A stretch of 54,036 nt of DNA from DATACN01 sp038215095. Lineage in GTDB: Bacteria > Actinomycetota > Thermoleophilia > Solirubrobacterales > Thermoleophilaceae. The DNA is taken from the NCBI GenBank assembly GCA_038215095.1, contig JBBQRG010000009.1, forward strand, positions 1-54,036, in the 5' to 3' direction. Position numbers and translations under genes: made by a program. Below, piece after piece: positions 30,737 through 38,946 of the stretch. Within the stretch, counting starts at the first letter, position 1; each line of letters opens with the position of its first letter. The notes beneath the pieces were generated by a model that was not told where the DNA came from, did no database searches, and saw nothing but the letters and a program-made list of their open reading frames with translations.

Positions 30737-31624
30737 ATGAGCACCTTCAGCAACCCGGCCATCATCACCTGCTCAATAAGCGGCGCGGTGGCGAATCGCG
30801 AACAGTGCTCCGCGATCCCGTACACCCCCGAGGAGTACGCGGCCGAGGCCAAGCGTGCGGTTGACGAGGGCTGCTCGATGATCCACATCCACGCGCGCAC
30901 GCGTGAGGGGGTGCCGAGCTACGAGATCGAGGACTTCCGGGCCATCACGGAGGCGATTCTCGGGGCGGTCGACGACGTGGTGATCAACTACTCGACCGGC
31001 GCGATCGGGGTGCCGACCGAGAAGCGGATCGAGTACCTGCGCGCGCTGAAGCCCGACGTCGCGGCGCTGAACATGGGCTCGATGAACTACTCGAAGTACT
31101 CGCGGCGGCGCAAGGACTTCGTGTTCAAGACCGTGTTCGAGAACTCGTTCGACACGATCATCGCCTTCCTCGAGGTGATGGGCGAGCTGGGCATCCGGCC
31201 CGAGCACGAATGCTTCGACTCCGGGCACGTGGCGAACCTCGATCCGCTGATCGACATGGGGCTCGTAGAGGAGCCGCTGCAGATCTCGTGCGTGATGGGG
31301 GTGACCGGCGGCATCCGGCCCACGCCGAAGAACCTGGCCCACATGGCCGACCAGATCCCGGGCGGCGCGGAGTCGCGCAACAACTGGGGCGTGATCGGCA
31401 TCAGCCGCGACCAGTGGCGGCTGGTGGGCAGCGCGGCCGCGAACGGCGGCAACGTGCGCGTGGGCCTGGAGGACAACTTCTACCTGCCGGAGGGCGAGAT
31501 GGCTCGCTCAAACGGCGACCTGATCGCACGGGCGCGGCGCCTGGTCGAGGATGTCGGGCGGCGGCCCGCGACGGTCGACGAGGCGCGCGAGCTGCTCGGC
31601 ACGCCGAAGCGGGTGAGCGCATGA
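30737..31624 (+). CDS. BKACE-family beta-keto acid cleavage enzyme
   Basis: 295 residues. ITCSISGAVANREQCSAIPYTPEEYAAEAKRAVDEGCSMIHIHAR contains the zinc-ligand HIHAR. LNMGSMNYS and ECFDSGHV continue the TIM-barrel of the 3-keto-5-aminohexanoate cleavage enzyme family (DUF849/BKACE). These use acetyl-CoA (or another CoA ester) and a beta-keto acid to give acetoacetate and a new acyl-CoA. Substrate unknown. No ribosome site is visible before the ATG, probably because the heptamer element inserted there. The stop overlaps the next gene. Confidence 0.93.
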   Translation: MSTFSNPAIITCSISGAVANREQCSAIPYTPEEYAAEAKRAVDEGCSMIHIHARTREGVPSYEIEDFRAITEAILGAVDDVVINYSTGAIGVPTEKRIEYLRALKPDVAALNMGSMNYSKYSRRRKDFVFKTVFENSFDTIIAFLEVMGELGIRPEHECFDSGHVANLDPLIDMGLVEEPLQISCVMGVTGGIRPTPKNLAHMADQIPGGAESRNNWGVIGISRDQWRLVGSAAANGGNVRVGLEDNFYLPEGEMARSNGDLIARARRLVEDVGRRPATVDEARELLGTPKRVSA

Positions 31625-32847
31625 GCGGCGCGCTCGAGGGCCTCAAGGTGCTGGACCTGAGCCGCCTGCTCCCCGGCGGCTTCTGCTCGCTGCTCCTGGC
31701 CGACCTCGGCGCCGAGGTGCTGAAGGTCGAGGACACCGGCATGGGGGACTACGTGCGCTGGGCGACGCCGAAGTACGAGGGCGCCGAGGACTCGGCGGCT
31801 TCGGCGCTGTTCCTCGCGCTCAACCGCGGCAAGCGCTCGATCCGGGTGAACCTCAAGGAGGAGCGGGGCCGCGAGGTGCTGCTGAAGCTCGTGCGCGAGT
31901 ACGACGTGCTCTTGGAGTCGTTCCGGCCCGGGGTGCTCGACCGGCTGGGCGTCGGTTATGAGCGGCTGCGCGAGGAGAACCCAGGGCTCGTGTACTGCGC
32001 GATCACGGGCTACGGGCAGGACGGCCCCTATCGCGACCGTTCGGGGCACGACATGAACTATCTGGGGCTCGTGGGCCTGCTGGGCCTGACCGGCGAGGTG
32101 GACGGGCCGCCGGTGCAGGCCGGCGGCCAGATCGCCGACATCGGCGGCGGCGCCCAGATGGCGGCGTTCGCGATCCTGGCCGCGCTGCGCGAGCGCGACC
32201 GCTCCGGCGAGGGCCAGCTCGTGGACGTGTCGATGGCCGACGGCGCGCTGTCCTGGCTGGCGCTCGTGGCCGGCCGCTACCTGGCCGACGGGGAGGTGCC
32301 GCGGCGCGGCGAGCCAGAGCTGGCGGGCGGCCTCGTCTGCTATCGCCCCTATGCCTGCAAGGACGGCTGGGTCACGCTGGGGGCGCTCGAGCCGAAGTTC
32401 TGGCAGGAGTGGTGCCGCGGGGTGGGCCGCGAAGACCTGATCGAGAAGCAGTTCGAGAAGCCTGGCTCCGAGGTGCACGCCGAGGTGGAGCGCGTGTTCC
32501 TCGAGCGCACTCGCGAGGAGTGGCAGCGCTTCGCCTCCGAGCACGACTGCTGCCTGGAGCCGCTGCTCGACCTGGACGAGGCGCTCGACTCGGAGCTCGT
32601 GCGCGCGCGCGAGATGGTGGTCGAGCTGGAGCAGCCCGGCGCCGAGCGGCCGGTGCGCCAGCTGGGCGTGCCGGTGAAGCTTTCGCGCACACCCGGCCAG
32701 CCGCAGGGTCCCGGGCCGGGGCTCGGCGAGCACACCCGGGAGGTGCTCGAGGCGCTGGGCTACGGGGGCGAGGAGATCGCCGCGCTCGAGCAGGCGGGCG
32801 CGGTGGCCGGCCCGGTGAGCGGCGCCCAGGGCTCCTTCATGTCGTGA
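31621..32847 (+). CDS. CaiB/BaiF (family III) CoA-transferase
   Basis: 408 residues. LKVLDLSRLLPGGFCSLLLADLGAEVLKVED, FLALNRGKRSIRVNLK, and GHDMNYLGL with the catalytic Asp that forms the acyl-anhydride intermediate. It moves CoA between carboxylic acids, so it could activate the acid that the BKACE protein makes or consumes. ATGA overlap with BKACE upstream and GTGA overlap with the MerR gene downstream place all three on one transcript. Confidence 0.93.
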   Translation: MSGALEGLKVLDLSRLLPGGFCSLLLADLGAEVLKVEDTGMGDYVRWATPKYEGAEDSAASALFLALNRGKRSIRVNLKEERGREVLLKLVREYDVLLESFRPGVLDRLGVGYERLREENPGLVYCAITGYGQDGPYRDRSGHDMNYLGLVGLLGLTGEVDGPPVQAGGQIADIGGGAQMAAFAILAALRERDRSGEGQLVDVSMADGALSWLALVAGRYLADGEVPRRGEPELAGGLVCYRPYACKDGWVTLGALEPKFWQEWCRGVGREDLIEKQFEKPGSEVHAEVERVFLERTREEWQRFASEHDCCLEPLLDLDEALDSELVRAREMVVELEQPGAERPVRQLGVPVKLSRTPGQPQGPGPGLGEHTREVLEALGYGGEEIAALEQAGAVAGPVSGAQGSFMS

Positions 32848-33521
32848 ATAACGAGCCTGCGCACTCGGCCGAGCCGAGCGCTTGGCGCAAGGCAAACGGC
32901 CTCCTGAAGATGAAGGAGCTGGCCGAGGCGAGCGGCGTGTCGGCGGGCACGATCAAGCACTACCTGCGCGAGGGCCTGCTGCCCGAGCCGGTACGCACCT
33001 CGCGCAACATGGCGTACTACCCGCCCGAGTTCGTGGAGCGGATCCGGCTGATCAAGCAGCTCCAGGAGGAGCGCTTCATGCCGCTGAAGCTGATCCGCTC
33101 GCTGCTCGAGCGCGACACCGGCCGCGCCATGGTCTCGGCCGCCGAGCTGAAGCGCCGCTACGACGTGCCGCAGGAGGTGCTCGACCGCCTGGCCGAGCTC
33201 GAGGTGCTCTCACCGAAGGGCCGCGGCTACGCGCCGCACGACGTGGAGATCGTCGCGGCGATCAGCCGCTTCCGCGCCGGCGGCTACGACGAGCGCATCG
33301 GCTTCACGGTCTACGACACGCTGCGCTACAAGAGCGCGCTCGAGCCGCTAGTGAAGGAGGAGGTCGAGGTGCTGCTGCAGCGCGTGGCCGGCGAGCTCGA
33401 GGCCGACCGGGCGATCGAGCTGATCGAGGCCGGGGTCGAGCCGCTCAACGAGCTGATCGCGGCGCTGCACCAGAAGCTGCTGCTGGCCGAGCTCACCAAA
33501 GCGCGTCGTGCCACTCCATGA
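32844..33521 (+). CDS. MerR-family transcriptional regulator
   Basis: 225 residues from GTG at 32844. The MerR helix-turn-helix is LLKMKELAEASGVSAGTIKHYLREGLLPEPVRTSRNMAYYPPEFVERIRLIKQL. The C-terminal half is all-helical, without the Cys cluster of metal sensors. MerR proteins of this kind often control CoA-ester and branched-chain amino-acid catabolism. Being last in the operon it may regulate that operon, perhaps through the symmetric site in front of the carboxyltransferase (inference). Confidence 0.9.
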   Translation: MNNEPAHSAEPSAWRKANGLLKMKELAEASGVSAGTIKHYLREGLLPEPVRTSRNMAYYPPEFVERIRLIKQLQEERFMPLKLIRSLLERDTGRAMVSAAELKRRYDVPQEVLDRLAELEVLSPKGRGYAPHDVEIVAAISRFRAGGYDERIGFTVYDTLRYKSALEPLVKEEVEVLLQRVAGELEADRAIELIEAGVEPLNELIAALHQKLLLAELTKARRATP

Positions 33522-34254
33522 CGCCGTAGCCCTCGGCCAGCTCGAGCCCGCCGGGTAGCTCGCCGCTGAAGCTGCCGAAGGGCTGGCGGTAGTCGCTGCG
33601 GAAGGGGCCGCGGCGCGTGTGGTCCTCGCGCGCCGACCAGGCGCTGAAGCGCAGGCCGCCGACCGCGGAGAGGTCCTCGGCGAACTCGACCGGGCCGACC
33701 TCGTGCGGCTTGCCCTCGACCCAGACAGTGCGCTCGCTCGCCTGCGCGGCGTCGTGCACCCCGTCCACGAGGTTCCAGGCCACCCGCCGGCCGTCCTCCA
33801 GCCGGCCGTTGCCCGCCGACCAGCGCCAGGTGGTGCGCCGCGCGTGGTAGCCGGCCGAGTCGTCGACGAACGCCTCGCCGTCGATCTCGTAGCTGCGCCC
33901 GTCCGCCTCGGCGACGCCGCGCACCGGCACGCCGGCCTGCTTGTGGGTCCAGATGTAGGAGCGACCGTGAAACGAGGCCACCTCCACCCCCTCGCCCTCC
34001 TCGAGCTCGAGCTGGAACGGCGCGGCGCCGGAGCCCTCGTGCAGCGTGCCGTCGGGCAGGGCCACGGCCCACCAGCGCTGCCGTACCCCGGCGACGCGCG
34101 CGTCGCCCGCGCAGAGCATCAGCTCCGCCCCGAACACGCCAACCCAGCGCCAGCGCTTGAGCGGGCGCCCGCGCCGCAGCAGCGGCATGCGATCGGGCGG
34201 GAGACGTAGGCCGAGGCGGCGGACCTGGGCTCCGCGGGCGGGAAGCGGGGGCAC
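33493..34254 (-). CDS. DUF2804 family protein
   Basis: 253 residues from GTG at 34254. PLLRRGRPLKRWRWVGVFGAELMLCAGDARV opens the protein. WNLVDGVHDAAQASERTVWVEGKPHEVGPVEF and LRFSAWSAREDH are also as I recall from DUF2804, an all-beta family of unknown function found mostly in actinobacteria. No signal peptide. Its last 29 bases overlap the convergent MerR gene. An inner ATG at 34188 is the other possible start. Confidence 0.8.
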   Translation of the reverse strand: MPPLPARGAQVRRLGLRLPPDRMPLLRRGRPLKRWRWVGVFGAELMLCAGDARVAGVRQRWWAVALPDGTLHEGSGAAPFQLELEEGEGVEVASFHGRSYIWTHKQAGVPVRGVAEADGRSYEIDGEAFVDDSAGYHARRTTWRWSAGNGRLEDGRRVAWNLVDGVHDAAQASERTVWVEGKPHEVGPVEFAEDLSAVGGLRFSAWSAREDHTRRGPFRSDYRQPFGSFSGELPGGLELAEGYGVMEWHDALW

Positions 34255-34293
34255 GGCGCCTCGTAGGCTAGCCCCGCCCGGCGTTACACTGGA

Positions 34294-34309
34294 TTGACTC
34301 GTCAGTCAA
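34294..34309. promoter_or_regulatory. TetR-type palindromic operator before nitrilase
   Basis: TTGACTCGTCAGTCAA: 6-bp perfect arms around CGTC. It lies just after a possible -10 box TACACT (34285-34290) and 24 bases before the nitrilase start. This is the place where a repressor would block transcription. The TetR gene two positions down is the natural candidate. Confidence 0.6.
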
Positions 34310-34333
34310 CCGCGGCAGTGGGGAGGAGGAGCC

Positions 34334-35170
34334 ATTCGCGCGGCAGCCGTTCAGCTCAACAACACCGAGGACCGGGACCGCAACCTGCAGGTCGCGGACC
34401 GGCTCGTGCGCGCCGCCGCGGCCGAGGGCGCACGGCTCGTCGTGCTGCCCGAACGGCTCGACATGCGCGGGCGCAACGAGGTCTACGAGCGTGAGGCCGA
34501 GGGCCTCGACGGCGCCGTCGGCCAGTGGGCCGGCGCGCTCGCCGGCGAGCTCGGCATCGACCTCGTCGCCGGCTCGATCTCGGAGCGGCGCGAGGGCCAC
34601 GACAAGCTCTCCAACACCTCGATGCACTTCGGCCCCGACGGCGAGCTGAAGGCGGCCTACCGCAAGATCCACATGTTCGACGTGGTGGTCGGCGAGATCG
34701 AGTACCGCGAGTCCGCGGCGCACGAGCCGGCCGAGGAGGTCGTGGTCTCCGAGACCGCCGATGGCAGCGGCCTCGGGCTGACCATCTGTTACGACCTTCG
34801 CTTCCCCGAGCTGTACCGGATCCTCGCCCTGCGCGGCGCGCGAATCGTCACGGTCCCGTCCAACTTCACGAAGCCGACCGGCGAGGCCCACTGGGAGGTG
34901 CTCAACCGCGCGCGGGCGATCGAGAACCAGGTGTTCGTGATCGCGCCCGGGCAGATCGGCGAGCAGCTGCCCGAGGGCGAGAGCTACGGCAACTCGATGA
35001 TCGTGGACCCATGGGGCGTCGTGCTTGCCCGCGCCCGCGACGAGGACGGCGAGTGCTTCGTGGCGGCCGAGCTCGACCTGGAGTGCCAGGACGAGGTGCG
35101 CGAGAAGCTGCCGAGCCTGGCCAACCGCATCCCGGGCGCCTACCGCTGGCCCGAGGAGGTGCGCGCCTGA
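34334..35170 (+). CDS. Nitrilase/omega-amidase superfamily hydrolase
   Basis: 278 residues. The catalytic triad regions are visible: LVVLPERLD (Glu), YRKIHMFDV (Lys) and LTICYDLRFPELYR (Cys). Together these mark a carbon-nitrogen hydrolase of the Nit1/Nit2 kind, acting on small amides. The conserved first strand (RAAAVQLNNTEDRDRNLQ) lies upstream of the first GTG (34406), and no ATG/GTG/TTG precedes it before a stop at 34295-34297. A strong GGGAGGAGG site sits 4 bases before ATT at 34334, so ATT is the likely start. Stop overlaps the TetR start. Confidence 0.88.
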   Translation: MRAAAVQLNNTEDRDRNLQVADRLVRAAAAEGARLVVLPERLDMRGRNEVYEREAEGLDGAVGQWAGALAGELGIDLVAGSISERREGHDKLSNTSMHFGPDGELKAAYRKIHMFDVVVGEIEYRESAAHEPAEEVVVSETADGSGLGLTICYDLRFPELYRILALRGARIVTVPSNFTKPTGEAHWEVLNRARAIENQVFVIAPGQIGEQLPEGESYGNSMIVDPWGVVLARARDEDGECFVAAELDLECQDEVREKLPSLANRIPGAYRWPEEVRA

Positions 35171-35790
35171 TGGCCGCGCGCCAGCCGGCGGTGGACAAGC
35201 GCCGCCTGATCCTCGACGCCGCCGTGCGCGTGTTCGCGCGGCGCGGCTTCCACCACTGCCGCGTGTCCGACGTGGCCGACGAGGCGGGCGTGGCCTATGG
35301 GCTCGTCTACCACTACTTCTCCTCGAAGGAGGAGATCCTCAACACGCTCTTCCTCGAGCGCTGGCAGATCATGCTCGACGCGATCGCCGAGATCGACCAG
35401 CGCGAGAACCTGCCCACGCGCGACAAGCTCTACGAGGTCGCCAGCTTCATCGTCGACTCCTACCGCCACGACCCGGACCTGATGAAGGTGATCATCGTTG
35501 AGGTCACCCGCGCCGCCAACTCCTTCGGACAGGTCCACCTCGAGAAGATCCGCGAGGCCTACGACGGCATCGGCCACATCCTCGAGGACAACTCGTTCAA
35601 GTCGGGCATCCCCTCCGAGTTCGCCGCGATGTTCTTCTACGGAGCCATCGAGCAGCTCCTCACGGGCTGGATCTTCGGGGTACTTCCGGGCACCGACGAG
35701 GAGTACGAGCGCTCGAAGGACCTGGTCGTGGACACGATCTGCGGCGGGCTGCAGCCGGCCAGGGCGAGCAGCCCGGCCGCGTCTGGTTGA
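35170..35790 (+). CDS. TetR-family transcriptional regulator
   Basis: 206 residues from ATG at 35170. The N-terminal helix-turn-helix KRRLILDAAVRVFARRGFHHCRVSDVADEAGVAYGLVYHYFSSKEEIL is typical. The C-terminal ligand domain (MKVIIVEVTRAANSF, FFYGAIEQLLTGWIFG) resembles FadR-type acyl-CoA-responsive members. Coupled to the nitrilase gene; it probably represses both through the palindrome at 34294-34309. Confidence 0.93.
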   Translation: MAARQPAVDKRRLILDAAVRVFARRGFHHCRVSDVADEAGVAYGLVYHYFSSKEEILNTLFLERWQIMLDAIAEIDQRENLPTRDKLYEVASFIVDSYRHDPDLMKVIIVEVTRAANSFGQVHLEKIREAYDGIGHILEDNSFKSGIPSEFAAMFFYGAIEQLLTGWIFGVLPGTDEEYERSKDLVVDTICGGLQPARASSPAASG

Positions 35791-35800
35791 ATCCGGCGCC

Positions 35801-35935
35801 ATGGATAACGACCTCGTGAAGCGCCTGGCATGGGCCGGCCTGCTCGCCGGGCTCGGCGCCCTCTCAACAATCGTGGCCAACCGGCTGGCCACAGTCGTCT
35901 GGCAGCGGGTCTTCGACGAGGACCCGCCCGACTGA
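35801..35935 (+). CDS. 44-residue membrane peptide (DUF4235-like)
   Basis: ATG at 35801 to TGA at 35935. One hydrophobic helix (LAWAGLLAGLGALSTIVANRLATVVW) followed by QRVFDEDPPD. The layout, a glycine-rich helix then a W-x-x-V-F-x-E-x-x-P tail, resembles the end of actinobacterial DUF4235 proteins. Overlap TGATG with the next gene, so co-translated. Function unknown. Confidence 0.65.
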   Translation: MDNDLVKRLAWAGLLAGLGALSTIVANRLATVVWQRVFDEDPPD

Positions 35936-36135
35936 TGGCCGCCGAGGAGCCGATCAACCAGGGTGCGCCCGGCGAGGCCCCCTCGTATGGGGCGCCCGGC
36001 CACGAGTCGCCGCTGTCCGCGGCGGCCACGGCCGGCGCCGGCGGTGTGGTCGACGAGCATCCGGAGCTGCTGGTCGGCGCCGCCTTCGTCGGTGGCATCG
36101 TCGTGGCCCAGATCCTGAAACAGTTCGGCCGATGA
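35935..36135 (+). CDS. 66-residue membrane-anchored hypothetical protein
   Basis: ATG at 35935, sharing one base with the stop before it. The N-terminal half is Pro/Gly/Ala-rich and polar. The C-terminal half is one hydrophobic helix (ELLVGAAFVGGIVVAQILKQFGR) ending in basic residues. Second of four small stacked genes. I do not recognise a family. Confidence 0.65.
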   Translation: MAAEEPINQGAPGEAPSYGAPGHESPLSAAATAGAGGVVDEHPELLVGAAFVGGIVVAQILKQFGR

Positions 36136-36596
36136 GCACCGGAGCGGAACCGCCCCAGGACGGCGACAAGAGCCTCGGCGACGTGGTGGCAGAGGTCTCC
36201 GAGAAGGCCTCGCTGCTCGTCCGCGAGGAGATCGAGCTCGCCAAGGCCGAGGTCAAGGAGAAGGTCTCGAAGCTCACGAAGGGCGCCGTCGTGGCAGGCG
36301 CCGCCGGCGTGTTCGCCATCTTCGGGATCACCATGATGTTCCATGCGATCGCCTGGCTGCTGGCTGATCTCTTCGACAACGCCGAGATCGGCTTCGGCAT
36401 CGTGGCGCTCGCCCTCTTCGTGCTCGCCGCGATCTCCGGATTCGTGGCGCTGCGGCTGTTCAAGCGCGGCTCGCCCCCCACCCCCGAGCTGGCGATCGAG
36501 GAGGCCAAGCGCACCAAGGCCGAGTTCGATGCCCAAAAGATCCAGCGCGACCAGGTCGGCCGCGGCCTCGAGCGCGGCGAGGAGCTGAACGTCTGA
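36132..36596 (+). CDS. Putative actinobacterial holin-X family protein
   Basis: 154 residues. An amphipathic helix (SLGDVVAEVSEKASLLVREEIELAKAEVKEKV) leads into two hydrophobic helices (AAGVFAIFGITMMFHAIAWLLADLF and IGFGIVALALFVLAAISGFVAL) and a charged tail. This is the phage_holin_3_6/DUF1469 pattern; in chromosomes it is an envelope protein, not a phage holin. ATGA overlap upstream, one-base overlap downstream. Confidence 0.85.
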   Translation: MSTGAEPPQDGDKSLGDVVAEVSEKASLLVREEIELAKAEVKEKVSKLTKGAVVAGAAGVFAIFGITMMFHAIAWLLADLFDNAEIGFGIVALALFVLAAISGFVALRLFKRGSPPTPELAIEEAKRTKAEFDAQKIQRDQVGRGLERGEELNV

Positions 36597-36826
36597 TGTC
36601 GATCGAAGCACGCAGCCCTGAGCAGATCCGCAGCTCGATCGAGGAGACCCGGCGCGAGCTGGCCTTCTCGGTGAACGACCTGCGCTCGAAGGTCTCGGAG
36701 CTCACCGACTGGCGGCGCCAGCTCGCCGAGAACCGCGACAAGGCGCTCGTGGGCGCCGCGGTGGCCGGTTTCCTGATCGGCGGCGGCGTGGCCGCCACCG
36801 TCTCGCTCTTCCGCCGCCGGCGCTAG
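36596..36826 (+). CDS. DUF3618 family protein
   Basis: 76 residues: RSPEQIRSSIEETRRELAFSVNDLRSKV, a helix typical of DUF3618 (IR-x-x-IE-x-TR), then one C-terminal membrane helix (ALVGAAVAGFLIGGGVAATVSLF) and RRRR. It commonly follows the holin-X protein in actinobacteria. Function unknown. It ends by a 4-base overlap with the convergent YbhN-like gene. Confidence 0.85.
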   Translation: MSIEARSPEQIRSSIEETRRELAFSVNDLRSKVSELTDWRRQLAENRDKALVGAAVAGFLIGGGVAATVSLFRRRR

Positions 36827-37848
36827 CCGCCGCTGGGCAGCGGCTCCGCGTCCTCGACGCCGTAGCGGCGCCTGTGGATCACGGCTGCGACCGCGCCCGC
36901 GGGGATCGGGAGCCAGAAGGACACGAGCCGGTAGGCCAGCGTGGCCACCACGGCCTGGCCGCCCGGGACGCCGGCCAGCGCGAGCGTGCCGGTCAGGCCC
37001 GCCTCCACGAAGCCGAGCCCGCCCGGCGTGAGGGGAAGCGTGCCCAGGCCCTGCGCGGCGCAGTAGGCAAGCAGCACCAGGGAGGGGCGCGGGTTCGCGC
37101 CCACCGCGGTCAGGGCGGCGAGCAGCGCCAGGTAGTCGAACAGCCAGCGCCCGCTCGCGAACAGGGCGGCCTTCCACCAGCTCTTGCCGAGCGTGCGGCG
37201 CACCAGGTCGCGCTCGGCGAGGATGCGGTCGGGCAGGTTGCGCCACGGCTCGCGCTTGCGGGCGAGCCGATTTCGCACCGACTGGATGGCCCTGGCGACC
37301 GCGGCCAGCGGGCGGTCGAACAGGAACGACGCCACGCCGCCCCCGGCAACGAGGAGGAACAGCACGGCGCCGCCGATCGCGGCGGTCTCGAGGCCGCGCT
37401 CGACCGGCGCCCCGCCGAGGATGGCGGGCAGCGTGAGGATGGGCAGCGCCAGCAGGCTGCCGAACACGATCAGGGACGCCGCCGTCATGCCGGACGCGGC
37501 ACGCGCGTGGGGCACGCCGCCGCGCGTGAGCATCGTGTACTGCAGAGCGCCCGCGGCGGCGAGCCCGCCCGGCACGACTGCGCCGAACGCGGCGGCCGCG
37601 AGCTGCGATGTGATCACGGGCGTCCACTCCTTGGTCCGCAGGGCCAGGCGCTGGATCGACCACATGCAGGCGTAGCTGCACACCTCCACCACGAGCATCG
37701 CGAGGAACCAGAGCGGGCTCAGGTCCACGAGCCTCGGGAAGGAGCCGAACACCTGTGCCAGCGCGGGGGCGAGCAGGTAGAGCGAGACGGCCGTGATGCC
37801 GAGCAGCACGACCTGGCGGATGTGTACGCGGCTGAGGAGCTCGCTCAA
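36823..37848 (-). CDS. YbhN/UPF0104 (lysylphosphatidylglycerol synthase-like) membrane protein
   Basis: 341 residues, about eight membrane segments. The diagnostic parts are AAFGAVVPGGLAAAGALQYTML near residue 90 and GLGTLPLTPGGLGFVEAGLTGTLALAGVP near 270, the paired P-G-G motifs of the MprF flippase-like domain. No synthase domain. It may move a lipid or lipid-linked molecule. Its ATG overlaps the stop of the AI-2E family gene. Confidence 0.88.
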   Translation of the reverse strand: MSELLSRVHIRQVVLLGITAVSLYLLAPALAQVFGSFPRLVDLSPLWFLAMLVVEVCSYACMWSIQRLALRTKEWTPVITSQLAAAAFGAVVPGGLAAAGALQYTMLTRGGVPHARAASGMTAASLIVFGSLLALPILTLPAILGGAPVERGLETAAIGGAVLFLLVAGGGVASFLFDRPLAAVARAIQSVRNRLARKREPWRNLPDRILAERDLVRRTLGKSWWKAALFASGRWLFDYLALLAALTAVGANPRPSLVLLAYCAAQGLGTLPLTPGGLGFVEAGLTGTLALAGVPGGQAVVATLAYRLVSFWLPIPAGAVAAVIHRRRYGVEDAEPLPSGG

Positions 37849-38936
37849 GCCGGGGCAGGCTCTCCTACGTCGGGCGGCTCATCGGGTACGGGCTGCTCGC
37901 GCAGCGAGAGCGTGCGCCAGTCGAAGTACTCGCGCAGCAGGATCTGGATCGAGGCGGCGATCGGGATCGCCACGATCGCGCCCAACACGCCGAGCAGGGT
38001 GCTGCCGAAGAGCACCGCCACGATCGTGATGAACGGGTGCACCTTCACCGTGCGCCGCTGGACCTGCGGCTGGATGAGCGTGTTCTCGACCTGCTGGTAG
38101 ACGATCGCCCAGATCGTCCACACGATGGTGGCGGTCGGGAAGTCCTGGAACAGCGTGACCACGCCCACGAGGACGGCCGCGATCGTCGCGCCCACGAGCG
38201 GGATCAGCGAGAACAGGGCGCACATCACGCCAAGGGGGCCCGCGAAGGGGACGCCCAGGATCGACAGCACGACGTAGGCGAGAATGCCCGCGATGCCGGC
38301 TACGGCGAGTGCGCCCGCCACGTAGCCGCCCACGGCGGCGCCGATGTGGTCGAGCGAGCGCTCCAACCGCTCGCTCTGCTCCCGGGGTCTCGACGAGAGC
38401 ACGGCGTCGCGCCACGACCCGCCGCTACCGAGGATGAACGCGGTAAGGATCAGGATCGTGACCAGCGCGAACACGGAGTTGATCAGGCCGAAGCCGATGT
38501 CACCGAGCGTCTTGGCGGCGCCGCCCAGCCGGCTCGGCAGCTTGTCGGCCTGCTGCTGGAGCTTCTCCGTGATGTTGTAGTCGTTGTTGATCTTGCGCAG
38601 CCGCGCGTTCCCGTTCACGAAGTGGGTCACGTCGCGCGAGTACTTCGGTAGGTCCTGGCCGAAGCTGGTCGCCTGGGTGATCAGCGTGGGCACGATCAGC
38701 GCGATCAGCAGCGCCGGAACCGCGAGCAGCCCGAGGTACACGCTCGCGATGGCGAGCCCGCGCCGCATGTGCCGCTGCAGGCGGTTCACGGGGCCCGAGA
38801 GGGCCACCGCCAGGAAGGTCGCGATCAGCAGCCAGCTGATCGGCTTGCGCAACATGTAGAGGAGGTAGAGCGAGAGAACGACGCCGACGACGATCAGCAC
38901 GATCCGGACGATCGCCCTGGCTGGCGCCTCGCTCAC
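37845..38936 (-). CDS. AI-2E family transporter
   Basis: 363 residues. Pattern of paired N-terminal helices, a large outside loop (about 85-150), then helices containing FSLIPLVGATIAAVLVGVVTLFQ and QPQVQRRTVKVHPFITIVAVLFGSTLLGVLGAIVAIPIAASI, which is the family core. Members export signalling molecules or act as ion antiporters. The true substrate here is unknown. Forms a two-gene unit with YbhN. Confidence 0.92.
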   Translation of the reverse strand: MSEAPARAIVRIVLIVVGVVLSLYLLYMLRKPISWLLIATFLAVALSGPVNRLQRHMRRGLAIASVYLGLLAVPALLIALIVPTLITQATSFGQDLPKYSRDVTHFVNGNARLRKINNDYNITEKLQQQADKLPSRLGGAAKTLGDIGFGLINSVFALVTILILTAFILGSGGSWRDAVLSSRPREQSERLERSLDHIGAAVGGYVAGALAVAGIAGILAYVVLSILGVPFAGPLGVMCALFSLIPLVGATIAAVLVGVVTLFQDFPTATIVWTIWAIVYQQVENTLIQPQVQRRTVKVHPFITIVAVLFGSTLLGVLGAIVAIPIAASIQILLREYFDWRTLSLREQPVPDEPPDVGEPAPA

Positions 38937-38946
38937 CGCCGCGATG

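Noticed and set aside
36132..36596. Prophage holin
   Set aside because: The family name suggests phage, but no phage genes surround it, and DUF3618 and other housekeeping membrane genes are its normal partners.
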